A stretch of 64,000 nucleotides of DNA from Globodera rostochiensis. Lineage: Eukaryota; Nematoda; Chromadorea; Rhabditida; Heteroderidae. Made by a program: the position numbers and the translations under genes. The notes under the pieces are model-generated. The model searched no databases. It was given only the letters and a program-made list of their open reading frames with translations, and was not told the DNA's origin. Shown in pieces: positions 12,382-23,534 of this stretch (position 1 is the stretch's first letter; each line of letters opens with the position of its first letter). The DNA lies in NCBI GenBank assembly GCA_018350325.1, contig JAEVLN010000001.1, forward strand, positions 3,337,501 through 3,401,500, in the 5' to 3' direction.

Positions 12382-13287
12382 ATGAAATTTTGGAAATTAA
12401 TTATTATTTCATTCTTTGCAACAAATCTGATCAAAAATGCTAATTCTGTGGGCGAAGGCGGACAAGAGCCAAAACTTTACAAATCATTTGATGAAATATT
12501 TGGAAAAGGATGGGATGATGAAAGTAATGATTCGAAAGACTTGAATTGCCGTCATATTAAAGAAAAAGTTCAAGACGGACAAGCTCCAAACATTTCTGAT
12601 CAGAAAAATATTGATGAAATATTGAAACAGAAATTTGATGAAATTTATGATGAAAATTGGTCGGAAAACGAAAACAATTCAGCGACAGATCAAGATCAAA
12701 GTGTTGATGAACAACAAAATAAGTCCAATGAATGTGAAAAAATTGAGTCTGATCAGCAAAAATGGGAAATTATCCAAAAATTCCGTGAAATGAAAGAGGC
12801 TTATAGGCAAAAGGGATATTCCAGAAAAGAATGGGCTCAAATTGAGAGAAAAATATCAAAAAATTTGGGTGTTAGTCGCACAAAATTGTATAAATGGATC
12901 AAAAAATTGGGTCTAAACAAAGAAACAAAATCGAAATTTTCTGAGTTCGAAAAACGTCACATTTTGAAACAATTTGATGAAATAAAAAGCAAATGTCAGA
13001 AGGCAAAACTCAAAAACAGTTCAAAAAATGAACTTGATGAGAAAATTGGAACAAAATTGGGCGTTTCTAGAGGAACAATTTATGAATGGAAGCGCAAATT
13101 TGGCCTTTCTGTCTGCAATCAAAAGTTTTCTGATGGAACAAAAATTGAAATTTTGAAGAAATATGCCAAAATAAAAAGGAAGATTCCAAAAATGACTGAT
13201 GCCGTTATTGCTATTATTTTGAACATATCCTCAAGAAGTCTATGTAAATGGAAAAAAAAATTTAAAGATGAAATTAAGAACCTTTGA
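12382..13287 (+). CDS. Secreted protein with three tandem helix-turn-helix units
   Basis: An intronless 301-residue frame from ATG at 12382 to TGA at 13285-13287. Residue numbers count from this ATG. The first 22 residues (MKFWKLIIISFFATNLIKNA...) form a typical signal peptide, with cleavage likely after Ala-Asn-Ser. Two acidic repeats follow (SFDEIFGKGWDDESN near 35-49 and KFDEIYDENWSENEN near 84-98), then an Asp/Gln-rich linker. The rest is three tandem units, about 126-177, 186-241 and 249-295, each with a recognition-helix-like core: NLGVSRTKLYKWIKKLG, KLGVSRGTIYEWKRKFG and ILNISSRSLCKWKKKFK. These resemble homeodomain-like HTH units of transposase or Psq type. They are highly basic, in contrast to the acidic N-terminus. 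Codons are strongly AT-rich, matching the window. A signal peptide on a DNA-binding-like protein suggests a secreted protein that could act in the nuclei of other cells, or an expanded lineage family of unknown role. The function is inferred and no exact family is recognised. Confidence 0.75.
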   Translation: MKFWKLIIISFFATNLIKNANSVGEGGQEPKLYKSFDEIFGKGWDDESNDSKDLNCRHIKEKVQDGQAPNISDQKNIDEILKQKFDEIYDENWSENENNSATDQDQSVDEQQNKSNECEKIESDQQKWEIIQKFREMKEAYRQKGYSRKEWAQIERKISKNLGVSRTKLYKWIKKLGLNKETKSKFSEFEKRHILKQFDEIKSKCQKAKLKNSSKNELDEKIGTKLGVSRGTIYEWKRKFGLSVCNQKFSDGTKIEILKKYAKIKRKIPKMTDAVIAIILNISSRSLCKWKKKFKDEIKNL

Positions 13288-16060
13288 AAATATACAGACT
13301 TTGTAGGCCTTTGACTCAACGCGATGTATTATTGTTTAGGATCGTATTACCAAAATTGGTGTTATTTAGGGATTGAATTTCTTTAATTTTCTTAAAAATA
13401 TCCCTGACTTTTTCAAAGTTGTCAAGCAGAATATTTCGCTTTCTTAATAATTTCATTGCCAGCGTTCAACAGAATTGTCCAATTTTTGCGTACCATAAAC
13501 ATTATCAAAATGCAAACCAAAACTTTTTTGTTTTTTTTGTACAAAAAATTTTGAAAGGTTTATTTACAATTGTCAAACATTTTTATTAAAATAAAATATA
13601 ACAATAACATATTTTAAGAATCTATCAATACAATTAGGTTTATAAATCATAAGTAATTTACAATTAAATTTCTCTAAGATCGACGGTATATTTCAGTTTT
13701 TTACAAAATAGGTATCTTTCAAATCAACTTTCTTTATTATTGTAGTTACAATTTTCCGTCAAAAATAGTTTATTAATTATTTAAAACGGTGCTTTCAACT
13801 TGAATATCTTTAAAAAAAAGTAATACTAATTTGCACAATTATTTAAAACAAATTTCTCGATAAACATTTATACCAAGAATCGATACAATATTTTTATTTT
13901 TGCCAATTAGAAATGCGTCTTATATTAACGGTTTTTATGGATCTTTAATACAAAATTACTAAATGAATATACTTACTTTTATTGGGGGCATAAACATTGT
14001 CCCAATTAAATAAATTTAATTTTTTTAATAAATCTTATTTTATACTTTATTTTAGTGCAAATATTAAAATATTAAATTTCAAATTAATTAAATCAAAATT
14101 AAAAAGAACTCCCCTAACAAGAAATCAAATCGATTTTTAAAGTAATTAAATTTTTTTAAATTTTTGAATTCGGGTCATGAGCTTGGAATTAGGCAAAGGG
14201 ATGGCCAGATTCGGGTTTTAGTCCTCGAATACTCCTAGAAACATTAATTAGTATCTCGACTTTGAAAAACAAATAATTTTTTTAAAAGGGAAGGGGGCTG
14301 AGTACTAGTAAATTTCTATCATTTGAATCAAGACAAACATGGCTTTTTAATACAAATTCATCATTGATCGTAAAATTGTCTTTGGGTTGAATTTAAAAAA
14401 GCGTATTAATATAAAAAATTTAATAAGGAAAAATCTATATTAAAATTATTATTTGAAATATTTAAGTAAAGTATTTTTAATTTTTGTAAGTACAAATTTT
14501 GATAACTGAGTATAAATAAATAAATTTTTATTTATTTATTTAGCACTTTCACTCTCTCTGTTTCTGCGCCAAAGACATTAGCACTTTTTTCTTTTAGACA
14601 TATAATTGCATTCAGACATCTTATATAATTTATTTTTATTAGGATTCTTTTATTCTGATATTAATTTAAAAAATGTATTAGATAATCGATATAAATTTTA
14701 AATTCATAATTCACGCTCGCCACTTTTCCTCCAATGAGGACTGCCATACGCGCTTTCAGTTCCTTGACTGAGTAGTGCGCCAAAAATTATAAGTTCAATA
14801 TTTTTGATACACTGAATAACCGGCCTTGCGCCCCTTGGCGTCAGTGAATGGATGTATAAATGTTAATGCGTTATAGATTTAATAATTTATCTTACATGAA
14901 TTCTTAATTTCTTTTACAATGTTTTTTTTTGATTATCATTTATATTGCTTTTAATTATAAAATTTTTATAATACAGAAGAGAATTGTTTCGTTTTTCAAT
15001 TGTTCCTTAATAAAAATTATTTTTATTTATGTTTTAATATTATTGATTTTTTAATTTTAATATTTTATGAGGCATAGACTTAATGAATTTTAATCTTTGA
15101 ATTTATTGATGATTATTTATTAATTACTCAAATAGGCATTTGGTTTAATTAAATAACGACACCTTCACTTTACCAGTTATGGAAAAATTATATTCACTCT
15201 ATGGGTACAAAATTTGTTTTAGATGATGTTTGGTTTAGTTAATATTAGAAAACTTTTCGTCGACGTTTTGCATTTTTAAAATACATTCCATTGAACAATA
15301 AAATTGGTTTTTTTAAAATAAAGTTATTATTAAACAATTTACTTTTTGTTATTTAATTTTTCTTAATTTATGGCACTTTATTGAAACAATAAAAATTATT
15401 TTATGTATTTTTTATTACAATATTGAAAGTACCTTTGTTTGTATTAAATAAAAGCAAGCATTAGTTTTATAAGTAAAAACTAGCATTTACAATAAATAAT
15501 GCCGTTTATTATTTAGCTTTAGTTCATTCTCATTTATTTTGATCGTACTGTAAATTGGGACTCATTTCAATATATTTCAGAGCTAGCGTTTGGTGCCGAA
15601 CGTCTGCTTTATCTCTTTGCACACATGAAACGCATAATTTTTAACAATTTAAAATTTTTTAATGTATTAGTTTTTATTTTTAAATAATTTATCAATAACG
15701 AGGCAGTGCTCTTTTACGAAAATTATAAAAATCAGATCAGCGAAATATTAGTTATTAAACAAAAACTTTTGAACTTACATTTCTGAGATAAAAAAACAAT
15801 GTCAATTTTTTAAATATTTTCTTAAAACAGTTTTAGTAGATTTGGTTAAATTTATTTAAAATCATTTGTGTAAAAGGTACGAAACCTGAAATTAAGTTGC
15901 GGGCCTAAGGCCATCGGTTATTTTAGACAATTACTTTGAATTTTATATTAAATGGGGCATCAATTGGCTTAAATTTTTTATGTATTTAATGTAAAATTGA
16001 TTCATTTTAATTTTTGAAAATTAGCTAGCTTTCCATCAATAATATTTAATGTTTGTGACA
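13288..16060. other. AT-rich stretch, nothing definite
   Basis: No gene is recognisable. GC-richer islands occur near 14720-14850 (including GCGCCCCTTGGCG) and 15590-15630. The remainder is AT-rich with poly-T and poly-A runs. Strand character changes within the stretch, the plus strand being A-rich for part of 13.5-14.5 kb and T-rich after about 14.5 kb. Confidence 0.5.
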
Positions 16061-16099
16061 AAGATCTTTTGAATTGAATAATTTATGCTATTTATATTT

Positions 16100-16415
16100 T
16101 ATTTAAATCAATCCAAATTGCAATCCTTACAAATATTTTTCAAAGAATTTAAATAGAGAGAGCTGTGCGTGAACAGCATAATTTAAAAAATTTGTTCTTA
16201 TTTCTCACAATCAATCTAACCCATCTTTATATTACGAGTCGTGAATTTTTTTTGCATAATTTTCCCAGAACAGCGAACACCTGCGGGGCTGTCAGAGTTT
16301 TGTTGGCGTGGAGCGGGGGCTGAACAATAGGGCCAATTCCTCCAAATTTTTGTCCAATCATTTCAAATTAGAATTTTTTAAATACGGCCAACTTCCACAA
16401 AGCGCGAAAGTTGGC
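16100..16415 (+). repeat. Dispersed repeat, copy A (inverted partner at 38.9 kb)
   Basis: About 310 bp, near 90% identical by eye to the inverse complement of 38870-39185. Both copies share AATAGAGAGAGCTGTGCGT, a long AT spacer, then CGAACACCTGCGGGGC, GTTTTGTTGGCGTGGAGCG and CGGCCAACTTCCAC. The GC-richer core is about 130 bp. No terminal inverted repeats or coding frame are visible in it, so the class of repeat is unknown. Confidence 0.75.
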
Positions 16416-18791
16416 AAAAACTTGAAATCAAAAATTACAAAATTTCAAAGGATAATAATGTTTTGACAAATTAATTTTTTCATATGGAATTGAACATAAT
16501 CTAAATAATAAATCATGTTTATTTGCCGCACAAAATCATTATCGATTTATGTTAAAATTTGGAATAATAAAAAAGTATAAAAGTTTACATTTTGATAAGA
16601 TATTTTTAAAATGAATAATAATTTATAACAAAATTTAAATTAAAAAATTTGTTATTTAAAACATTATTTGCAGTACGTTATTTAATATTGTTAAAGGCTT
16701 ACCCAATATTCATTTGTAAGTTTATTATTCACAAACAAATGTCAAAACTACGCGTTCCATGAAACTGGACAGACCTTATGCACGGGTTCAATTAGCCTGA
16801 ATCAAAAAAAACATATTTTTAAAAATATTATTTACGCAAACTGTACTTAATATCATCAAAACTCACAACTCTATATCATGATTCGTACTTGTGTATGATA
16901 GCGAGACAATGTAATTCAAATTTAACACCTATATAGTTTTAATTTCTTTAAAAAACTAATTATTATTATTATTATGCTTACAAAAAAAAATTCTTGATTA
17001 AATTTAGCGGGCAGGGCTGAATCCTAAAACAAAGCACTGAATAAAATTACCCTTTAAAGATCAAATGTAATTTTATTAATTTATGAATTTATTTTTAAGA
17101 TTTCATTGCATTTCAAATAAGTGAAGATTTAAAAATAGGTATAAATTGCTTCTTTGACAATAAAATATAATTTAAACAAAATGCTAAAATTATAAAACTA
17201 AACAACTGAGAAACTCATGCGATATAAAGCCTTTTTGCCTTTGTAGCAAAAACCAATTAATAAATATGAATGGCAACAGAATTTATAACTAATTTTTCTT
17301 TAAATAATTAAATAAATAAAAACTAGATCTATAAAAATTGCTAAGGAAAGGCTAAACAAAATTTCTGAGTTAAGCAACGTCATAATTAAATTATCAAAAA
17401 AACATTAACTGCCGCAAAAATAATTTATTAAAAACCAAATTAAAAACACAACCCGGAAATCAGCCTAATATTGTACTTTTAAATGCTAATTAAAACCTTT
17501 ATTTGTTAACTACAAACATCAAATTACTTGTTAAGAATGAATTTCAATAAAAAACAATTCACCAAATAAAATGACCCTTTAAAATCCAATATAAACTTTT
17601 TAAGATTTGCAATCAATCCGAAATGCCGCATACCACGAAACAGGTCATAGAATGGTCTCCTACAATTAGCCCGAGTCTAAAGAACATATTTTTAAAATAA
17701 ATGATATTTACACCAAAATTTAAATTAAAATAGTTTTATTTAAAATTTATCCATTTCTGTTATAAAATACTTATAAATATTAAAAGTTTTTGCTTATTAC
17801 GTAGAGTCGGAGTCGTTTAGCTTCAATGAAACAAAACAGAGTTCACAAATTTATAAACCCTTTGAATACAAAGAACAAAATACAAAAATTACTCAAAATC
17901 TTTAAAGAAAAAACGTTTAGTTAACTTTTTAATAATGGTATTGATTAATTAGTTGGATATTAACTGTTGTAATTTGAATATAATAACTAATATTATTTTC
18001 ACAAAACTTTTTTTTATAATGCTTAAGCGGTTGAACCACGTGGTTTTGGGTGCGAAGATTTGATACTTTATAAACAAACGAATTGTTTCAAAAAAACATT
18101 AAATTATAAAATAATATACCAGCCAATCGATGTGTTTTTTAATTATTTATTAACGTTTATAGATCATTCTTATAAGCCTAAAATCTCTATTTACAACCTC
18201 ACGAAAACATGCCCAAACAAAGCGATTGATGGCCAAAATAAAATTTGCCTAAACCTTTTTTATTCTTTTGAGCATGTCAGCGATACAAAATTGCCCAATA
18301 CTCTGAAATTGTAAAAGATGAAAAGGCGGGTGCTGAAGCGCAATATTCGATAAAAATTTTTTTATTTTAACATACAATTTTTAGCTGTTAAAAACTTATT
18401 AATATCGAATAAATAATTTTATTAGAATTTAATATACAACGGTTATTGTGGAATATTTGATAATACAGTATGGGACTTCTTGAGGTAAAAAAATTCAAAA
18501 GACAAAAATAAAAAGAAAAACACAATTAAAATTCCCTAAAATCAATAATAGTTTATTTATAAGTAAATGGACTAAATGCAAGGACCAAAGAAGTGCGAAA
18601 TTCCATTTGTTTTGCGGCCAAAATAAATACAAATAAATAAAACTCGATGCAAATTTAAATTCACAAATTCTATTGTTTAGAAAAAGTAGTCATTTAAGTA
18701 AAATTGTTCAAAATTATCTAATAAAAGACCCTTTTTGTGAAGCACTTCGGATTGATTATGAAAGAATGACTCAATTTGAACTAACCTGAAC
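16416..18791. other. A-rich stretch with members of a CATGAAAC repeat family
   Basis: The plus strand is A-rich here, opposite to most of the window. Two islands at 16740-16830 and 17615-17695 are related to each other and to sequences at 58570-58650 and flanking the MULE at 58740/61092. Each carries CATGAAAC or CACGAAAC, then 40-50 bp of variable sequence, then an AAGAACAT or AAAACATATTTTTAAAA tail. No gene is recognisable. Confidence 0.5.
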
Positions 18792-19005
18792 TTTTAGATG
18801 GGGTGCGATGATGTTTAATTACTATCGCCGTCTGACTCTCTCTTTTTAGCATACTATTTGTTCAAATAATAAAATGTTCATGAAATAAACTAAAACAATT
18901 TTTAGATGGGGTGCGATGATGTTTAAATTATCGCCGTCTGACTCTCTCTTTTTAGCACACTATTTGTTCAAATAATAAAATGTTCATGAAATAAACTAAA
19001 ACAAT
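18792..19005 (+). repeat. Two-copy 108-bp tandem duplication
   Basis: A unit starting TTTTAGATGGGGTGCGATGA at 18792 is repeated at 18900. The two copies are nearly identical through CGCCGTCTGACTCTCTC and the AT tail ending AAACTAAAACAATTTT. The second copy lacks about five bases and has one substitution. The high identity, against the divergence of other pairs in the window, points to a recent event. Confidence 0.9.
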
Positions 19006-19260
19006 TTTTTTATTATTTTTTATGTTGGTCGCCTGGAGCATTAAATTGTATTTTATTTTCTAGCTAACTTCTGCATGTTTATCTTGAAGCAATTGTAAGA
19101 CTTTGTTCAGCTTTTTATCGTAATAGTAACTATTTTCTTTATATATCTTAAACTAGAACCTTAAAATGTTATGCTGTTGGTTATTCGCCCGTTTCATTGG
19201 ATTTGTTTTTATTTTAGACTTTTTCTAGATTTTTGCTCATAGAAATTAATTAATTTCCTA

Positions 19261-19407
19261 GTACTTAAGCAAATTTATATTATAAATAAGCATTTTGTAA
19301 AAACACACTACAAATTATTTCATTACTTATTTATGTAAAACGTTTTGCGGAGAAATATCACACGACATTCGAATTTTCCGGTCGCGGAAAACAATGAATT
19401 TAATATA
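19261..19407 (+). repeat. 146-bp direct repeat, copy 1
   Basis: Begins GTACTTAAGC and ends AATTTAATATA. It is about 95% identical to 22071-22216, including ATCACACGACATTCGAATTT. The two copies lie in the same orientation about 2.8 kb apart and bracket the small membrane-protein candidate. No duplicated target site or LTR-type terminal motif is seen at either copy, so an LTR interpretation is not supported. Confidence 0.85.
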
Positions 19408-19905
19408 GTACCAAGGAATTTTTTCGGAGAGAAGGGATAATTCGAAAAAAGTCAATCTTTTAGGCGTGTAATTTTGGGGTTTATTAAATTTTTCTTAAAT
19501 TTTTCCAGAAGATTTATTTTGTCGACTATATTTAATGACAAGTATTATTATTTTTATAAAAAAGGTTTATGATAAACTAAACCAGATTTAATGACGTAAG
19601 CTTTATTTATATAAAATTAATTTATTTGCTTACCTTTTATGCATTCATATAAGATATCACTTCCTTTTTGTGTGTTTGATAACAAAGATTTTTTAATAAT
19701 TAAACTTTTGTCGGTTTTTTTATAGGAATTACTATTTATTAAATATATTTTTCACGCTAAATTACCAATTAAGTACAAAGTTTTTTTTAGTTTATGCTTT
19801 TCTGGAGTTATAAATAATTATGCAAGACGATTTTTATATTACAATCTAAATATCCTTTTTAAATTAAGTGTATTTTAATTGACTCTTAATTTGACCAAGC
19901 CGCAT

Positions 19906-20446
19906 TTAAATAGAAATCAAGAACTGCACATCCTTCTCGCGGTCTTGATCCTTGATGGTGAACACATGAAAAAGAACAGTGATATTACCTGAAAACCAAA
20001 TTGAATGCATTTATTTTTAACATAATCAATCAAATGTGCGACCAACATCAATTATGTTTTATTTACACAAAAGCACAATACTAAAAAAATTAAAATTTCA
20101 TCAAATATAATTTATTGGCAAACTTTTACGACCAATCAATGAAAAACAATAAACGGTTATCGACGTTAATATAAAAAATTACCCTTTATAATAAAATATT
20201 TATTTAAAATCATTAAATAGAACTTATAAAATTTGAAATAGTTTAAAAACCTAATTAAAATTAGAAACTGCCAAAAATGTGGTACAAGTAAAGCAAAAAA
20301 AATGAGGCGTAAAAAGCAAACATTCCCGCCATTGCACAACCCAATAAAATTAGCTTATCCAAAAACGTATAATAAAGAAGTGTGAAAAAACTAAAGGCTA
20401 ATTGTGCGTCTGCACTGTTCAATGGAATTTTTCCAGATTCGCACAT
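19906..20446 (-). CDS. Small membrane protein candidate, two exons
   Basis: Exon 1 (20446-20269) starts with ATG and reads MCESGKIPLNSADAQLAFSF, then two hydrophobic stretches containing FFTLLYYTFL and MFAFYASFFLLYLYHIFG. The unspliced frame stops two codons later at 20261. A GT donor after GGCA at 20269 and an acceptor in TTTTCAG at 19991-19989 restore a Ser codon and join exon 2 (19988-19906), which reads NITVLFHVFTIKDQDREKDV and ends QFLISI-stop. The product would be about 86 residues with two membrane segments and a short charged C-terminal part. The donor GTTTCT is weak, so the splice is a proposal. I do not recognise the family. The gene lies between two 146-bp direct repeats. Confidence 0.4.
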
Positions 20447-22070
20447 TGCAAAACGAAAAGTACATTAAATCTAAATCTTCTATTTTAGAAAAGTAAAATA
20501 TCGTTTACAATTTTTTGGATGCGCAGGGAGTCGATTTGCTATTTAGACCTTGTGAAATTCTTATTTCTGAGTTAAAAATGTGAATTTCCCAAAAATAAGG
20601 TTCCTTGATCTTAAAAAATTTGGCTGCGCCTAACGGCATCGCCAACCCACCCATATTTGATTTTTCTTGGCTCTGCGTCGACGAAAAATTTAATGGGCAT
20701 TAAAAAAAGCAGCCCACGAAGCTCAGCAATGAATTTCAAAACAAAGGTTTTGGTCATTTTTACTTTATTTTTTTAATGATTTCTTTTATTTTGGTTAATT
20801 TGATTCAAATATATTATTTTTCATTTTAATTTCTTGAAGGTTCAGTAGATTATATCATAGATTTTGTACATTTTAGAATATTAATAATTAATAACATTAT
20901 AAAGTGTTTGATGATAATGTTCAAGTAATGTGTATTTTTATTAGTCGGAAGTTGCAAAAGTATTACGCTAAACGTTTATAATAATATGATCAAACTTTAT
21001 GGAAGATAAATTTTTGAATAGGAAAATTCAGTAAATTTATTGCTAATCAAGAATATAAATTTTGAATAAACTCGAGAATTTTTTTTGACGCCAAAAGTAA
21101 TAAATATTAATTTATGGAAGGCGAAAGACTTTATAATGAAATCAATTCATAATGGAGTGCTGTTGTAACTTTTATACTTACAATTTTGTTATTAATTTTT
21201 AAATTTTTATTTTCTATTTTATAATTACTCTATTTCCGTTTTGTATTTTTAAATGAATATACATTCAAATTTATTGTTGGTTAACGTTACCCCAATTAGT
21301 TGAAAATATTCGTTGCATAAAGTGATGACTGATGATAGATGATTTATAACATTTATATTTCAAAACCCTAATATTATTTGATTTTTTGTTTTAAAAATTA
21401 AATTTTTTGAATATTTGTGAGATGACTGTCAATTCATCCGACAATTAACATAATTAAAATTGTCAATTAACATTGTTTAAAAATGTCAGAGATTCAATAA
21501 TTATGAATTTTTTTGAAGCACTGCAGCAAACAGTGCGCTCCTTTTGTCGAAATGTTCGGGTGAAGAAACCGATTAAAAACGTGCAAAAATTTAAATACAT
21601 AATTAACGATAAAGAAATAAAGTGACAAATAATATGGTTTAACAAAAACGATTCCATTGGTCAGATTATCCAAATGAGATATAAATTTCATATAAAATCC
21701 TAATCGTATCAGTTAATAAATGATAAATTTTGAAAAAATGTTTTTATACAAAAATTTGCTACGATTGATTTGCTAATTCGTAACCTATTCAAAATGAAAA
21801 ATCACTTATAAAAAGATATAAGTTCTTTGTTTTATTAACCAAAGTAAAACTTATAAAGGCTAGCCTAATTTGTAAGAAGCGTAATAAAAGTAATAAGCAA
21901 AATAAACTAATAAATGTAGTAGTCCTTGAACCATGACCTAATTTTAATTAACAAAAAGCCGGTATGTAAGCCAAGCAGTTGCGAATGTGGGTTGGTCTAC
22001 TTTAAAAAACATATTAAAATTAAACCAACAAAAAAATACTACTTAATTCATAAATTATTATATCGGCTGA
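20447..22070. other. AT-rich stretch, nothing definite
   Basis: No gene is recognisable. GC-richer islands occur near 20515-20560, 20625-20720 and 21950-22010, the last resembling the CATGAAAC repeat family only in its AAAAAACATATT tail. The antisense frames near 21.5 kb are short and unremarkable. Confidence 0.5.
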
Positions 22071-22216
22071 GTACTTAAGCAAAATTTATATTATAAATAA
22101 GCATTTTGTAAAAACACACTACAAATTATTTCATTACTTATTTATGTAAAGCGTGTGCGGAGAAATATCACACGACATTCGAATTTTTCGGTCGCTGAAA
22201 ACAATGAATTTAATAT
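22071..22216 (+). repeat. 146-bp direct repeat, copy 2
   Basis: Second copy of the repeat at 19261-19407, same orientation, with a few substitutions and one inserted A. See that entry for the relation to the gene between them. Confidence 0.85.
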
Positions 22217-23382
22217 ATTATTATATATCATTTAACACGTGAACTAACAAAAACCATAATATCTCAAGTGACTTTTGAAAAATTAAATCGAAAAATTCGT
22301 AATTTACAGTTATTGACATTTATTTATATATGTTTTTAGACAAACTACAAAAGTTATTTTAGATTATTAAAAAATATCATCTATTTTAACATAACAAGGC
22401 ACGAGTGGCTAATCATGAGACAGGGCACGTGTTCGTTTTGCTTAAAGCTTTTGTAAATGCATAAATCGCCAGCATAAAACAAGTTAAATTCATCATAGTT
22501 TTCTAAAATTGGTTTACAAATTCAATCTTTAGCTGTAAAACAACACAATTTAAAAAGAAGTACAAACAAAAGAATGCATTGAACCGTTGCAAAACCCAAC
22601 ATAATTTTATAAATTTGTATGTTAATTTTAAGAGTTACAAGCAACTTTTGACAAAATACTTTAACAAACACATCGCTTAAAAAGGTATTATCATAATTTA
22701 ATAATAAAACCAAGTAAGAAAATTTTAAAAATAAATTTACATTTGTTAAAAATGATCAACTAAAACTTTATAAACGACAATATTGGACAATTAGTCAATT
22801 GAAAATTTTAAAACTTTAATCATGGCATCTCTTCAAAAATGTAAAATATAAATATCTGTATATTTAAACTTTCTTTATCTGCCAAAAAAAAGAAATCTCA
22901 AAAAAAAAGATGTATTTCTTTTAGTTTTAAAATATTTCTTTAATGACTAATAGTGATGCACGAGACCCAAAATTTACCGAGACTCGAGAGTCGAGACCGA
23001 GACCGAGACTTGACCCCGAGACTCGAGACCGAGACCGAGACTTGACCCCGAGACTCGAGACCGAGACCGAGACCCAATAAACCCGAGAAATTTCTCGAGT
23101 CGAGACTCGAGACCGAGACTTTTTTGAAAATTTTTTAATTTTTTGGTTCAAAAATTTGGAAAAATCAAAAAATTTTTGCAATTTTTATTAAAGGGTTTTG
23201 CAGGGACCAGCGGTGCCGGCAGGCGCCGCAGCGAACAAGAATTTATTTAGTTTAAATTTAGGAGTGTATTTTTGGGTTACCGTATTACCTCTTGTAATTC
23301 CACATGTGGAATTATTTTTCAACCTCCTCAGAAAGGGCGGAATTATTAGAGAGTGTGGAATTATCAGAGAGTGTGGACTGGG

Positions 23383-23450
23383 CCGCAAATGTCGGGCCGC
23401 AAATGTCTATTTTGTTTTAAGCCGCAAATGTCTGGGCCGCAAATGTCTAC
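23383..23450 (+). repeat. Four GGCCGCAAATGTC units
   Basis: GGGCCGCAAATGTC occurs four times within about 70 bp, in one place with an AGCCGC variant. The unit resembles the ends of the element at 6028-6542 (GGCCGCAAGTTTCGGGCCGC in the inverse complement), so this may be a nested end or collapsed copy of that family inside the foldback element. Confidence 0.6.
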
Positions 23451-23481
23451 ACACCAAAAATAACTACCGAATTTAATTATG

Positions 23482-23534
23482 GGAATAGAACCGCCGATAC
23501 ATAAGTTACGATATAGAGCTTAACCACTGAGTCA
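23482..23534 (-). other. tRNA-like segment (A box and B box), possibly SINE-derived
   Basis: On the minus strand TGACTCAGTGG at 23534-23524 matches a pol III A box in all but one position. GGTTCTATTCC at 23492-23482 is one base from a B box, at tRNA-like spacing. A convincing cloverleaf, anticodon arm and acceptor stem could not be drawn. It is more likely a tRNA-derived relic carried in the foldback element than a working tRNA gene. Confidence 0.35.

Noticed and set aside
19261..22216. LTR retrotransposon flanked by 146-bp repeats
   Set aside because: No TG..CA termini, primer-binding site, target duplication or retroelement coding sequence between the repeats.
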